The notes below the pieces were generated by a model. It did no database searches, was not told where the DNA came from, and was given only the letters and a program-made list of their open reading frames with translations. DNA of 64,000 nt from Lachnospiraceae bacterium P6A3 (GTDB taxonomy: Bacteria; Bacillota; Clostridia; Lachnospirales; Lachnospiraceae). Below, in pieces: positions 25,036-33,561 of the stretch. Position numbers and translations under genes: made by a program. Numbering within the stretch: position 1 is the first letter of the stretch; each line of letters starts with the position of its first letter. Location of the stretch: assembly GCA_000702085.1 (NCBI GenBank), contig JNKP01000001.1, forward strand, positions 248,001 through 312,000, in the 5' to 3' direction.

Positions 25036-27180
25036 CTACTTCGCGGGTTTGGTCTTAGGGATGAAGACGCGGCTTTCGGAAGTCTTCTTGGGTGTGGCGG
25101 CTTTGGCCATGTCGACGGCTTCCTTAACTGCGATAAGCTGTGAGTCAACGGCCTTCTTCTGACGTGCGCCTTCCTTTACATAGTCACATCCCAGAGGCTG
25201 CAGGATATTTGCCCTGCGGTTGTCCTTAAGCTCCGTGTCCAGAACGTGCCAAAGCCTTGCCTTAAGCGCTTCGTCCGTAATGGGGAAAACAATCTCTACA
25301 CGGCGGTCAAGATTTCTCGACATCCAGTCCGCACTTCCGCAGAACACCTCGGGATTCTCATCATTCTTAAACCAGAATATCCTCGCATGCTCAAGGAAAT
25401 TACCGGTGATCGATCTGACGGATATATTTTCGCTCACGCCCTTTATACCCGTTTTAAGGCAGCAGATACCTCTTACGATAAGCTGTATCTTTACGCCTGC
25501 TGCCGAAGCCTTGTAAAGTGCCTCAATAATGTCAGGATCGGAGAGCGAATTCATCTTGGCCACAATGCGGCCTTCTTTTCCGCTTCGAGCAATCTTTGCT
25601 TCACGGTCTATAAGATACAGGAATCTCTCCTTCAGCCATAAAGGTGCCAGGATAAGCCTGTTCCACGCCTTGGGTTCAGAGTATCCGCTGAGCATGTTAA
25701 AGACTGCGGTGGCATCTTCTCCGATCTGTTCGTTGCAGGTAAGAAGACCTACATCTGTATATATACGTGCTGTGGCATCATTGTAGTTACCCGTGCCCAG
25801 ATGTACATACCTTCTGATACCGTCGTTTTCGTGTCTTACCACAAGAGTTATCTTCGAGTGAGTCTTAAGGCCCACAAGACCGTAGATAACGTGGCATCCC
25901 GCTTTCTCAAGCATCTTTGCCCAGACGATATTGTGCTCTTCGTCAAAACGGGCTTTAAGCTCTACCAGAACCGTTACCTGCTTTCCGTTATCCGCAGCCT
26001 GTGCAAGAGCCGCTATTATGGGAGAATTTCCGCTGACTCTGTAAAGGGTCTGTTTGATTGCAAGTACGTCGGGATCCGTAGCGGCTTTCCTTACAAAATC
26101 CACAACAGGTTCAAAGGACTGATAAGGATGGAACAATAAAATGTCCTTTTTACGAATCTGTGAAAAGATATCGCATCCGACAGGAAGCTCGGGAACCGCC
26201 GCGGGATTAAATGGCGGATTCTTCAGGTTCTCAAATCCCGGAAGAGATATGATCTTAAAAAGAGCGGTAAGATCGAGAGGTCCGTCTATTCCGTATATTT
26301 CCGAATCGTCTATGCTCAGTTCCTTTTTCAGGAATGCAACAAGCCTTTTGTCCGCTCTGTGCTCGATCTCAAGACGGAGCGCCTGTCCTCTTTTACGTGC
26401 TTTGACTGATTTTTCGATCTCTTTTAACAGATCTTCCGCATCATCTTCGTCGATGGACATATCGCCGTTTCTCGTGATCCTGTAAGGATGAGAACATACG
26501 ATGTCATAGTTCAAAAACAGAGACTTCATGTTGCGCTCGATAATCTCTTCGAGAAGAATGACTCTCTTAAGATTCGAACTGCCGGGAAGAACCACAACCC
26601 TGGGAAGAACGGAAGGAACCTGAACGGTTGCAAATACCAGTTCCTTGCTGCCCTCTTTCTTTCTGACAAGTGCTCCGATATTCAGAGACTTATTAAGGAT
26701 CAGAGGGAAGGGTCTGGACGAGTCAACTGCCATGGGAGTAAGAACCGGATATACAAGAGTGCGGAAATATTCATCCGCAAATTTGCATTCCGCAGCCGTC
26801 ATATTCTCATGACCCTTTACAAGCTCGAGACCGTTTGACTTAAGCTCAGGCAAAAGCTTGGTGCGAAATGCTTTGTACTGGTCATAGACAAGTGCGTGGA
26901 TACTTGATGAGATAGCATCCAGCTGCATTGCAGGAGTCATTCCGGCGATGTCAGGCTTATCATATCCCGCCTGCTTCATATCATACAAAGAGCCGACTCT
27001 TACCATTACAAACTCATCAAGGTTTGATGAAACGATGGCAAGGAATTTGAGCCTCTCAAAAAGAGGAGTGGTATTATCCGTGGCTTCGGATAATATTCTT
27101 CTGTCGAATTCCACCCAGCTCAGTTCCCTGTTGGTGTAGTACTTAGGATCTCTGAAATTGATACTTTTTTTAGCCGCCAT
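25036..27180 (-). CDS. ppk1: Polyphosphate kinase 1
   Basis: Reversibly polymerises the terminal phosphate of ATP into polyphosphate at the membrane face. 714 residues with the N, H, C1 and C2 domains. The start matches family members (YYTNRELSWVEFDRRIL). The autophosphorylated histidine is expected at H441 in GLKTHSKITLVV. YVHLGTGNYNDATARIYTD (458-476) and DWMSRNLDRRVE also match. The C-terminal ~35 residues are Lys/Ala-rich and probably disordered. The ppx-type gene directly upstream makes this a polyP synthesis/degradation pair. Confidence 0.95.
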   Translation of the reverse strand: MAAKKSINFRDPKYYTNRELSWVEFDRRILSEATDNTTPLFERLKFLAIVSSNLDEFVMVRVGSLYDMKQAGYDKPDIAGMTPAMQLDAISSSIHALVYDQYKAFRTKLLPELKSNGLELVKGHENMTAAECKFADEYFRTLVYPVLTPMAVDSSRPFPLILNKSLNIGALVRKKEGSKELVFATVQVPSVLPRVVVLPGSSNLKRVILLEEIIERNMKSLFLNYDIVCSHPYRITRNGDMSIDEDDAEDLLKEIEKSVKARKRGQALRLEIEHRADKRLVAFLKKELSIDDSEIYGIDGPLDLTALFKIISLPGFENLKNPPFNPAAVPELPVGCDIFSQIRKKDILLFHPYQSFEPVVDFVRKAATDPDVLAIKQTLYRVSGNSPIIAALAQAADNGKQVTVLVELKARFDEEHNIVWAKMLEKAGCHVIYGLVGLKTHSKITLVVRHENDGIRRYVHLGTGNYNDATARIYTDVGLLTCNEQIGEDATAVFNMLSGYSEPKAWNRLILAPLWLKERFLYLIDREAKIARSGKEGRIVAKMNSLSDPDIIEALYKASAAGVKIQLIVRGICCLKTGIKGVSENISVRSITGNFLEHARIFWFKNDENPEVFCGSADWMSRNLDRRVEIVFPITDEALKARLWHVLDTELKDNRRANILQPLGCDYVKEGARQKKAVDSQLIAVKEAVDMAKAATPKKTSESRVFIPKTKPAK

Positions 27181-27190
27181 AATTATTCCT

Positions 27191-28720
27191 TTATTCTCTG
27201 ATAATCACGGGTCTTATGGAATATATCTCTTCAAAAAAGTCCGAAGCTTCAGGGAAGAATGCTTCCTCAAGAAGGAAAGTCTGGGGAGTTTTTACCCTGA
27301 GTGCAAGCTCTCCTTCCGACAGGACTGCCTTGACTTCCTTCATTCTCTGCTTGTGGCTTCTGTCAAGGCTGTTTGCAAGTCTCAGTATCGCAGTCAGCTT
27401 TGCGATCTTTATATAACCGTCTTTTCCGAGATCCGCATCAATACTATGTTCAAATACGGAATATGCAAAATCGGAATGATTGAATCTGACGATGTTTGCA
27501 ACGATCTCTCTTTCGTAATGTGAAAGACCTATGATCTCGGTTGCCATTACGATGTCGTAGGATCTTTCTCCTATATCCGTCATGGCTATGTATTTTCCGC
27601 AATCGTGAAGGATTGAGGCTATGTCCAGATACAGCTTGTCCCTTTTGCTGAGACCGCTGACCTTTTTGATGGAATCAAAGATCGTTGCGGATATCTGTCT
27701 CAAGGTCTCGGCTCTTGACTGGGAGCCCTTGTATCTTCTGCTTATGTTAAGAGCACAAGCGGTAATGTCTTTTTCAAAATCATGCTCGGGTTTGATGATC
27801 TTGTTTTCCTCGGCAAATTCATATGCGATACCGTCGGAAAGCGTAACTCCCGGAGCATATATGGTCTCACTCTTTAAGATGTTGCAAAGGCATTTGACCA
27901 GGAGTCCCGAGATTCTCATCAAAGGCACTTTCTCTTCGGGAACACCGAAGCTTTGCGCGGTTTCGAATGTGCCCCCGTTTGATAGTTCCTCCAGAAGCGC
28001 ATCGTATTCTTTTCTGGAAAGGACACCGTCATCATTCTTCCTGCTGCCTCTTCTGAAACAGTTGCTGATGTAATCGTCCATTACGATAAGGTTTTTGACG
28101 GTGCCTGTAAGGAACAGCTTTTTATATGTGTTGAGGGAAGCATCAATAAGCTCTTCTTCCAGAAGTCTCATTCTGTAAGGATCCGCCCCGAGGCTTTCCA
28201 CTCTTTCACGTATTCTCAAAACGCCAAGCTTCAGGTTCTGTGTACTTACAAGCGAGTCCTCATCGAAAAGAGAGATCTGTATACTTCCTCCGCCGATATC
28301 GAGAATGGCGGCGCTTCCCTGGATCGCGTTGTAGAAAATATCTCCCGCTCCCGCGATAGCTTTATAGTCAAGGAATCTCTGCTCCGAATTGGAAAGCGTG
28401 TCGATCCTGATTCCCGTTCTTGTCTCGATAAGATCTAAGAGTATGTCGGAGTTTACGGTTTCTCTTATGGCACTGGTTCCGTACGCTTTATAGCTTTCGA
28501 CTTTGTAAGAACGCATTACGGATGAAAAATGCTGAAGAACTCTGCAAAGCTCGTCCACTTTTTCCTGAGAGATCTTGCCGGTGGCATACGTATCCGCACC
28601 GAGAGAAAGACCGGTAACAAGACAGTCGATCTCTTTCATGGGCTTTTTTCCGCCGTATTCGAAGATCTTCATTGTAAGCTCAAAGCTTCCCACATCTATG
28701 GCAGCAAAAGTGTGTACCAT
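27191..28720 (-). CDS. ppx: Ppx/GppA phosphatase with HD domain
   Basis: The start is set at 28720 (MVHTFAAIDVGSFELTMK) because GGAGG lies five bases upstream; the longer frame would overlap pheA. Residues 1-300 form the actin-like exopolyphosphatase fold with the phosphate loops AAIDVGSFE and AILDIGGGSIQIS. The C-terminal half is an HD-type domain with SILHDCGKY and MATEIIGLSHYERE. It degrades polyphosphate or pppGpp. The gap to ppk1 is ten bases, so they form a polyP module. The HD part makes it longer (509 residues) than GppA-only proteins and similar to E. coli Ppx. Confidence 0.92.
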   Translation of the reverse strand: MVHTFAAIDVGSFELTMKIFEYGGKKPMKEIDCLVTGLSLGADTYATGKISQEKVDELCRVLQHFSSVMRSYKVESYKAYGTSAIRETVNSDILLDLIETRTGIRIDTLSNSEQRFLDYKAIAGAGDIFYNAIQGSAAILDIGGGSIQISLFDEDSLVSTQNLKLGVLRIRERVESLGADPYRMRLLEEELIDASLNTYKKLFLTGTVKNLIVMDDYISNCFRRGSRKNDDGVLSRKEYDALLEELSNGGTFETAQSFGVPEEKVPLMRISGLLVKCLCNILKSETIYAPGVTLSDGIAYEFAEENKIIKPEHDFEKDITACALNISRRYKGSQSRAETLRQISATIFDSIKKVSGLSKRDKLYLDIASILHDCGKYIAMTDIGERSYDIVMATEIIGLSHYEREIVANIVRFNHSDFAYSVFEHSIDADLGKDGYIKIAKLTAILRLANSLDRSHKQRMKEVKAVLSEGELALRVKTPQTFLLEEAFFPEASDFFEEIYSIRPVIIRE

Positions 28721-28740
28721 AATACCCTCCGAAAGGTGTA

Positions 28741-29865
28741 TCAATAATTACCGAGTACTCTCAGATACTTTGCTTCTTCGCGCAGTCCCGTAAGTGCGCA
28801 TCTGACGGCGGGATCCGAAAGATTTCCGTCGAAGTCCAGGAAGAATCTGTACTCCCAGGTGCGTCCTTCTATGGGACGTGATTCGATCTTGGTAATGTTA
28901 AGTCCGTTAAAAATAAAATGACCGAGGCAGTTATAAAGTGATCCGCTCTCATGGGTCACTTCAAAGCAGATGCTTATCTTGCCCGCATTTTCCCTGTATA
29001 CCTTCTGGCCCGTGACGATGATAAATCTGGTGGAATTGTTCTCTGCGGAATTCACTCCCTTTTCAAGAATGTCCAGTCCGTAAATCTGAGCCGCAAGTTC
29101 ACTGGCAATGGCCGCCTGGCTCTTATCGCCTTCTTTTGAAACCTTGTTTGCGGCAAATGCGTTATTGGGCATGGATATCTGTTTCCAGTCATGTTCGTCA
29201 AGATATCTTGCGGACTGCATAAGGGACTGGGGATGTGAAAAAACGGTCTTTATGTCTTCAAGCTTTGCCCCCTTAACACCCATAAGGCAATGCTCTATCC
29301 TGAGAACCTGCTCACCGACAATGTAATTCTCATACTCGGCAAGAAGGTCGTATATCTCGCTTACGATACCTGCGGTGGAATTTTCGATAGGAAGAACGGC
29401 GTAATCGGCACTGCCCTCCGCAATGGCACACATAGCCGCACGGAATGTGGGTACGTGTATGGAATCCACATCGTCACCGAAGAATTTCTTCATGGCAAGC
29501 TGAGAATATGCTCCCTCATCTCCCTGGAATACGACTCTGGGTGATCCTTCCCTTATATCGCCCACCGGGATGAAAGGGATATTGATATGTCTTCCGCTTT
29601 CCAGAAGTTTTTTATACTGGAGCTTTCTGCTCATGCTCATAAGGAGCTTGAACATCTCACGCGCTCCGCCTTCGAATTCTTTATTTTCAACGGAGGCGGC
29701 AACGGACGCGAGTTTTGCTTTCTCTCTGTCCTTATCGAGAACGGCTTTTCCGGATTCAAGCTTGGTCTTGGCAACCTCTTCCGCCAGTTTCATTCTATGC
29801 TCATAGAGTGCAACAAGCTCCTTGTCGCATTCATCAAGTTGTAATCTGATTTCTGACAAATCCAT
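28741..29865 (-). CDS. pheA: Bifunctional chorismate mutase / prephenate dehydratase
   Basis: Makes phenylpyruvate from chorismate for phenylalanine synthesis. The ATG at 29865 has AGGAG eight bases upstream, while the ATG nine codons earlier has none, so 374 residues are annotated. Residues 1-85 are an AroQ-type mutase helix bundle (LDECDKELVALYEHRMKLAEEVAKTK). Residues 110-290 are the dehydratase with FQGDEGAYSQ, LPIENSTAG, SHPQSLMQ and the catalytic NSTRFIIV. The ACT regulatory domain has ESRPIEGRTWEYRFF, the Phe-binding ESRP motif, so feedback inhibition is expected. First gene of a long operon. Confidence 0.95.
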   Translation of the reverse strand: MDLSEIRLQLDECDKELVALYEHRMKLAEEVAKTKLESGKAVLDKDREKAKLASVAASVENKEFEGGAREMFKLLMSMSRKLQYKKLLESGRHINIPFIPVGDIREGSPRVVFQGDEGAYSQLAMKKFFGDDVDSIHVPTFRAAMCAIAEGSADYAVLPIENSTAGIVSEIYDLLAEYENYIVGEQVLRIEHCLMGVKGAKLEDIKTVFSHPQSLMQSARYLDEHDWKQISMPNNAFAANKVSKEGDKSQAAIASELAAQIYGLDILEKGVNSAENNSTRFIIVTGQKVYRENAGKISICFEVTHESGSLYNCLGHFIFNGLNITKIESRPIEGRTWEYRFFLDFDGNLSDPAVRCALTGLREEAKYLRVLGNY

Positions 29866-29944
29866 TTCGGGTACTCCTAAATTTTTTCTCATATATCGGC
29901 GGGTAAGAAAAAAACACTTAACCCGATGATACCTTAACTAAAAT

Positions 29945-29973
29945 ATTTTACTCCGAAACTGCGGATTTTACAA
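29945..29973 (-). promoter_or_regulatory. Sigma-A-type promoter for pheA operon
   Basis: On the minus strand TTGTAA (29973-29968) is followed after 17 bases by TAAAAT (29950-29945). It lies about 80 bases before the pheA start, in the divergent gap with the DUF5050-like gene. Confidence 0.5.
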
Positions 29974-29995
29974 TGTTTTGAGGGGATTAGCACCC

Positions 29996-30025
29996 TTGAT
30001 TTAAAGTACCGTGCGGAGGTAAAAT
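29996..30025 (+). promoter_or_regulatory. Possible promoter for the DUF5050-like gene
   Basis: TTGATT (29996-30001), an 18-base spacer and TAAAAT (30020-30025), 36 bases before the ATG. Consensus fit is moderate. Confidence 0.4.
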
Positions 30026-30061
30026 ATTTGTATAAAAAGACGTATTCCGAAGGGAGTCAAA

Positions 30062-31135
30062 ATGGCGAAGAAACTCAAGAAAAAAGAGAAGAAAAATCTT
30101 ATAATCGCCTCCTCCGTTATAGTATCGATGATAGTACTTCTCACAGTGGTGGCCGTCTTTTCCAGAAGAGGCGAAAGGGTTCCCTCAAATCCCGAAGGAA
30201 CCATAGGCAATCTTCCGGGAAACCTCAATGCAGGCGGAGTTGTCTGCGAATCGGACGGTAAGATCTATTTTTCAAACCCCTATGACGGCGGTTCGCTGTA
30301 TGTAATGAATTCGGACGAAACCGACTGTAAGAAACTCTCCACAGCCGTCGCAACGTCCATCAACGTAACCGGCGACTATATCTATTATTTCCAGTCCGGA
30401 AGTTCGGGTGCCGCGGGACTGGGCGGAGTAAGGATCCCTCTTTCGTATATCAGAATGCATACCGACGGAAAAAGAGGATATACGATGACCAGAAGCGTCA
30501 TTGTCAGAGCCCAGGTCATCGGAGACTGGGTATACATGGAAGGCACGGCGGACAAAGAACACAATGCCCCCTATCTGATCAGGATGGATACCAACGCGGA
30601 AACCACCGAAACCGTTGCCAATTTTGCAATCAACCCCTCATGTGCGGTGGGAAATCTGATCTACTACAACAACACTCTGGAAAACCATTATCTGATGGCA
30701 TACGATACCAATACGGGAAGAACTTCGGTTGTTCTCGAAGGAAATATCTGGAATCCGGTATATGACGGAGGATACATCTATTACATGGCCCCCGCCGATT
30801 CCTATCAGCTGAGAAGGTATTCCCTTTCGGACGGAAACATAGAAGTACTTACCGACGAAAAGGTTGAAAGCTTCAATGTTTACAGGGGATATATCTACTA
30901 TCAGACCATGGGAGATACCGCTCACCTTGCGTTCATGAACACCGACGGAAGTGGCAAAGAAATCCTGGCAAACGGTAATTACAATTCGATCTCAATGACA
31001 AGTAATTTCGTATATTTCAAAGATTACTGGAACGAAACATCGCTCTACCATACAAACTACGGAAGCTCATATTACGAGCCTGTAAATGCTGCACTGGAAG
31101 CAGCGGTCAGCGAAATCGAAAAACAGAACAAATAA
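30062..31135 (+). CDS. Membrane-anchored beta-propeller-like protein (DUF5050-like)
   Basis: 357 residues. A Lys-rich N-terminus and a single TM helix (about 13-34) anchor an extracytoplasmic domain. This domain is made of repeats carrying the pattern [Y]IYY near each blade: 'GDYIYYFQSG', 'VGNLIYYNNTLEN', 'GGYIYYMAPAD', 'RGYIYYQTMGD' and 'SNFVYFKDYWN'. That is the signature of DUF5050 propellers common in Clostridia surface proteins. GGGAG four to five bases before the ATG supports the start. It stands alone between divergent pheA and convergent arsR. Ligand and role are unknown. Confidence 0.8.
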   Translation: MAKKLKKKEKKNLIIASSVIVSMIVLLTVVAVFSRRGERVPSNPEGTIGNLPGNLNAGGVVCESDGKIYFSNPYDGGSLYVMNSDETDCKKLSTAVATSINVTGDYIYYFQSGSSGAAGLGGVRIPLSYIRMHTDGKRGYTMTRSVIVRAQVIGDWVYMEGTADKEHNAPYLIRMDTNAETTETVANFAINPSCAVGNLIYYNNTLENHYLMAYDTNTGRTSVVLEGNIWNPVYDGGYIYYMAPADSYQLRRYSLSDGNIEVLTDEKVESFNVYRGYIYYQTMGDTAHLAFMNTDGSGKEILANGNYNSISMTSNFVYFKDYWNETSLYHTNYGSSYYEPVNAALEAAVSEIEKQNK

Positions 31136-31138
31136 AAA

Positions 31139-31178
31139 CAAAAATCGGGGCGGCACCTGAAGCCGTCCCGATTTTTTT
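31139..31178. terminator. Bidirectional terminator between DUF5050-like gene and arsR
   Basis: AAATCGGG-CGGC pairs with GCCG-CCCGATTT around ACCTGAA. The T-run after 31171 serves the plus strand, and the A-run at 31139-31144 serves the minus strand. Confidence 0.88.
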
Positions 31179-31497
31179 ACTCTTCTATATGGTCTATTCC
31201 GGTTGAAAGAATGGTTGCGATGTGGTCATCCGCAAGGGAATAAAAAATTGTCTTTCCGTCTCTTCTTGCTTTAACAAGATCCTGCTGTTTCAGTACTTTA
31301 AGCTGATGCGATATGGCCGACTGGGTCATGGAAAGAGCCTCAGCTATATCCATTACGCAGAGCTCGCTTTGCTGAAGCGCAAGCATGATCTTAAGTCTTG
31401 TTATATCCCCGAACATCTTGAAGAAATCAGCAACGGAATCAAGTTCCTCATCGGGCGGTGTCGCATCGGATATCTTTTTAAGAATAGTCTTGTCCAT
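31177..31497 (-). CDS. ArsR/SmtB-family zinc-type repressor
   Basis: A 106-residue winged-helix regulator (AISHQLKVLKQQDLVKARRDGKT is the recognition helix-wing region). The last helix carries D90-x-H92-x10-H103-xx-E106, exactly the spacing of the alpha-5 zinc site of SmtB/CzrA. The alpha-3 motif reads ELCVMD with C47. Zinc-responsive repression is therefore likely. It is the second gene after apbE, 11 bases downstream with its own AAGGGG site. No metal transporter is adjacent, so its target may be the apbE operon itself or a distant zinc gene. Confidence 0.88.
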   Translation of the reverse strand: MDKTILKKISDATPPDEELDSVADFFKMFGDITRLKIMLALQQSELCVMDIAEALSMTQSAISHQLKVLKQQDLVKARRDGKTIFYSLADDHIATILSTGIDHIEE

Positions 31498-31508
31498 TAA
31501 AATTCCCC

Positions 31509-32576
31509 TTACTTAAGCCTGAAGATCAATCTGTCCTCATCAGATGCTATTATACCATCCGAAGTGATATACGTGCCATCATTCATGATATAAATAACCT
31601 CCGCTCCGAACTTTTTCGCATATTCCAAGCCCACACCCGGTTCAAGTACAAAGCACGCGGTGGAAAGTGCATCGGATAAGAAACCCTCATCCGCTATTAC
31701 GGTTACGGATACAGGGTATACATCCTTGTAGGGATAAGGGGAAGACAAAAAAACAGCAGGTATGGTCTGTCTGCGCTCTATATCTTCGGGAGTCCATGCA
31801 GGATAGCCCGTGTAAGGGTCAAGAATATGATGATACCTTACGCCGCCGGATTCAAAATACCGTTCGTAACTTCCGGAGGTTGAAACAAAATGACAGGCAT
31901 TTAATTCGATCACTCCGAAAGGAGCATCCGAGGTTCCGAAAGGATCTTTTATTCCGACTTTGAAAGGTGAGCCGTCATCCTTAATTCCATATACGAGAAT
32001 ACTTCCGCCGGCACTTATAACTGCTCCGCTCACTCCTTTGTCATCAAGGATCTCTTTTACCAGATCCAGATAAATACCCTTTCCGACGCTTCCGAGATCG
32101 GTTACGGAGTTATCTTCCATAGCTTCTGCAATAAAGCTTTCGGAGGGAACTGCAAATTCGCTTTCTCCCTTAACCGCGCCTTCTATATTCCAAAGATCGC
32201 ACAGTGCACCTATATGAACATCAAAGGCTCCGAAAGACGAATCACGCATTTCATCGCATCTGTCCAAATAGGTATCCAAATCTACGGTATGACCTTCTAT
32301 TTCGTATTTAAGGTCCCCGTGATTTCCGGACATATAGGAACATAACAGAGACTGCCCGGAAAAACGGGAAAGAACATTTTCATCCAAAGACGCTCCGGCA
32401 TCCAAAAGATCCGTGGGAGTCACTTCATCTCCATATACGGTCACGGTAAAAACAGTATCCATAACCAGTCCTGAGCAGGTCATGGCAGTATTTTTCCCGC
32501 AGCCTGAAATCATGCCGGTCATCAGGATACCGGTCAGAAACGTCGAAATATATTTTTTTGATCTGCTGAAAAGCAC
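31509..32576 (-). CDS. apbE: FAD:protein FMN transferase lipoprotein
   Basis: Attaches FMN covalently to threonine of extracytoplasmic flavoproteins. The lipoprotein signal ends ISGC with lipid C26, placing it outside the membrane. Family motifs seen are DTVFTVTVYGD, LGSVGKGIYLDLV, AVISAGGSILVYG, VSTSGSYERYF and the metal/flavin motif HHILDPYTGYPA. 355 residues. It is divergent from an EetA/EetB-like pair, so the three probably serve one flavin-dependent electron-transfer route. No FMN-binding-domain substrate protein is encoded in the window. Confidence 0.93.
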   Translation of the reverse strand: MLFSRSKKYISTFLTGILMTGMISGCGKNTAMTCSGLVMDTVFTVTVYGDEVTPTDLLDAGASLDENVLSRFSGQSLLCSYMSGNHGDLKYEIEGHTVDLDTYLDRCDEMRDSSFGAFDVHIGALCDLWNIEGAVKGESEFAVPSESFIAEAMEDNSVTDLGSVGKGIYLDLVKEILDDKGVSGAVISAGGSILVYGIKDDGSPFKVGIKDPFGTSDAPFGVIELNACHFVSTSGSYERYFESGGVRYHHILDPYTGYPAWTPEDIERRQTIPAVFLSSPYPYKDVYPVSVTVIADEGFLSDALSTACFVLEPGVGLEYAKKFGAEVIYIMNDGTYITSDGIIASDEDRLIFRLK

Positions 32577-32614
32577 AGAATGTATCCTTTCTTTAAACGT
32601 GATAAAATGCCATT

Positions 32615-33058
32615 ATGTCGATAAAGAAATCAAAACAAAATACCGCACCCTTTATCATGACGGTGATATTGCTGATTCTTGCTGCCCTATCCGTGCTTTG
32701 GATCTTTATGCCCAAAAACGGTAAAGGCGAAAAGGTAGAAATCGTATCAAACGGTGTATGCGTATGGACGGGTAACCTTTCGGGAATAAACGGAGAAATA
32801 TTACTTACCGTGATAAACGATCCCGCGGACGAAAACTCTCCCTATATCCTCGAGGGAAACATCCCTTCCGGAAGTCATTACAATGTCATCCGTATAACAA
32901 GTGAAGGCGCATGTATCGTAGATTCCGACTGTGCAACTCACATCTGCATTCACGAAGGCATCACGGATTCACCGGCAAAGCCTCTGGTATGTCTTCCCAA
33001 CAAGCTGCTCATAACCGTATCCGGTGAAAGCTCCGATACCGACGCCATAACTTATTGA
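32615..33058 (+). CDS. NusG-domain-II membrane protein (DUF1312; EetA-like)
   Basis: 147 residues: one N-terminal TM helix (about 13-30) and an extracytoplasmic NusG-II-type beta domain. Its closing motif DSDCATHICIHEG...LVCLPNKLLI shows the three conserved cysteines of the family. Proteins of this type are encoded with Gx/HepSI-like membrane proteins and ApbE in flavin-based extracellular electron transfer loci (EetA of Listeria), a link taken from established knowledge. The next gene starts two bases after its stop. Confidence 0.82.
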   Translation: MSIKKSKQNTAPFIMTVILLILAALSVLWIFMPKNGKGEKVEIVSNGVCVWTGNLSGINGEILLTVINDPADENSPYILEGNIPSGSHYNVIRITSEGACIVDSDCATHICIHEGITDSPAKPLVCLPNKLLITVSGESSDTDAITY

Positions 33059-33060
33059 TC

Positions 33061-33561
33061 ATGAAAAAAGATATCCGAAAAATCGTAATAACGGGACTTC
33101 TCGCAGCGCTCTCACTTGCAATTTATGCATTGGAGAGCATGCTTCCCCCTTTACTTCCCATTCCGGGAATTAAGCCGGGATTGTCCAACATAATCATCCT
33201 CTATACTCTTAAGAGATTCGGAAAAAAAGAAGCAGGATCAGTCCTGCTTGTGCGTCTTCTTCTGTCCGCTTTCCTTTTCGGGAATGCGATATCTTTACTT
33301 TATTCCGCAGCCGGCGGTTTCCTGGCTCTTCTTATTGAGATCGTCTGCGATAAGATCCTGTCCGGTAAAAACCTGCAGATCACCGGAGCATTCGGCGGTC
33401 TGTTTCATAACATCTCACAGCTTCTTACAGCCATGATGATCATGCAGACTGTTGCAGTCATCTCCTATGCTCCGTATCTGTTCATAGCAGGTATGGTTAC
33501 GGGACTCTTCACCGGATATGCTTCTCATTTTATGCTTAAGATAAAGATTCCCGAAACCTGA
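33061..33561 (+). CDS. Gx transporter / HepSI-like membrane protein (EetB-like)
   Basis: About 166 residues with five or six hydrophobic segments. It contains the family motif PGIKPGLSNIIILYTL near residue 40, which is shared by ECF S-component-like 'Gx transporter' proteins (also called heptaprenyl diphosphate synthase component I). The ATG at 33061 is preferred over a TTG two codons upstream; neither has a strong ribosome site, so coupling to the upstream gene is likely. In known loci this protein works with the NusG-II protein in extracellular electron transfer; that role is inferred here. Confidence 0.8.
   Translation: MKKDIRKIVITGLLAALSLAIYALESMLPPLLPIPGIKPGLSNIIILYTLKRFGKKEAGSVLLVRLLLSAFLFGNAISLLYSAAGGFLALLIEIVCDKILSGKNLQITGAFGGLFHNISQLLTAMMIMQTVAVISYAPYLFIAGMVTGLFTGYASHFMLKIKIPET

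Noticed and set aside
29866-29944. T-box or Phe leader attenuator upstream of pheA
   Set aside because: The leader is short, has no Phe-codon run and no T-box sequence. Only a weak CGGGTTAAG/CTTACCCG hairpin is seen.
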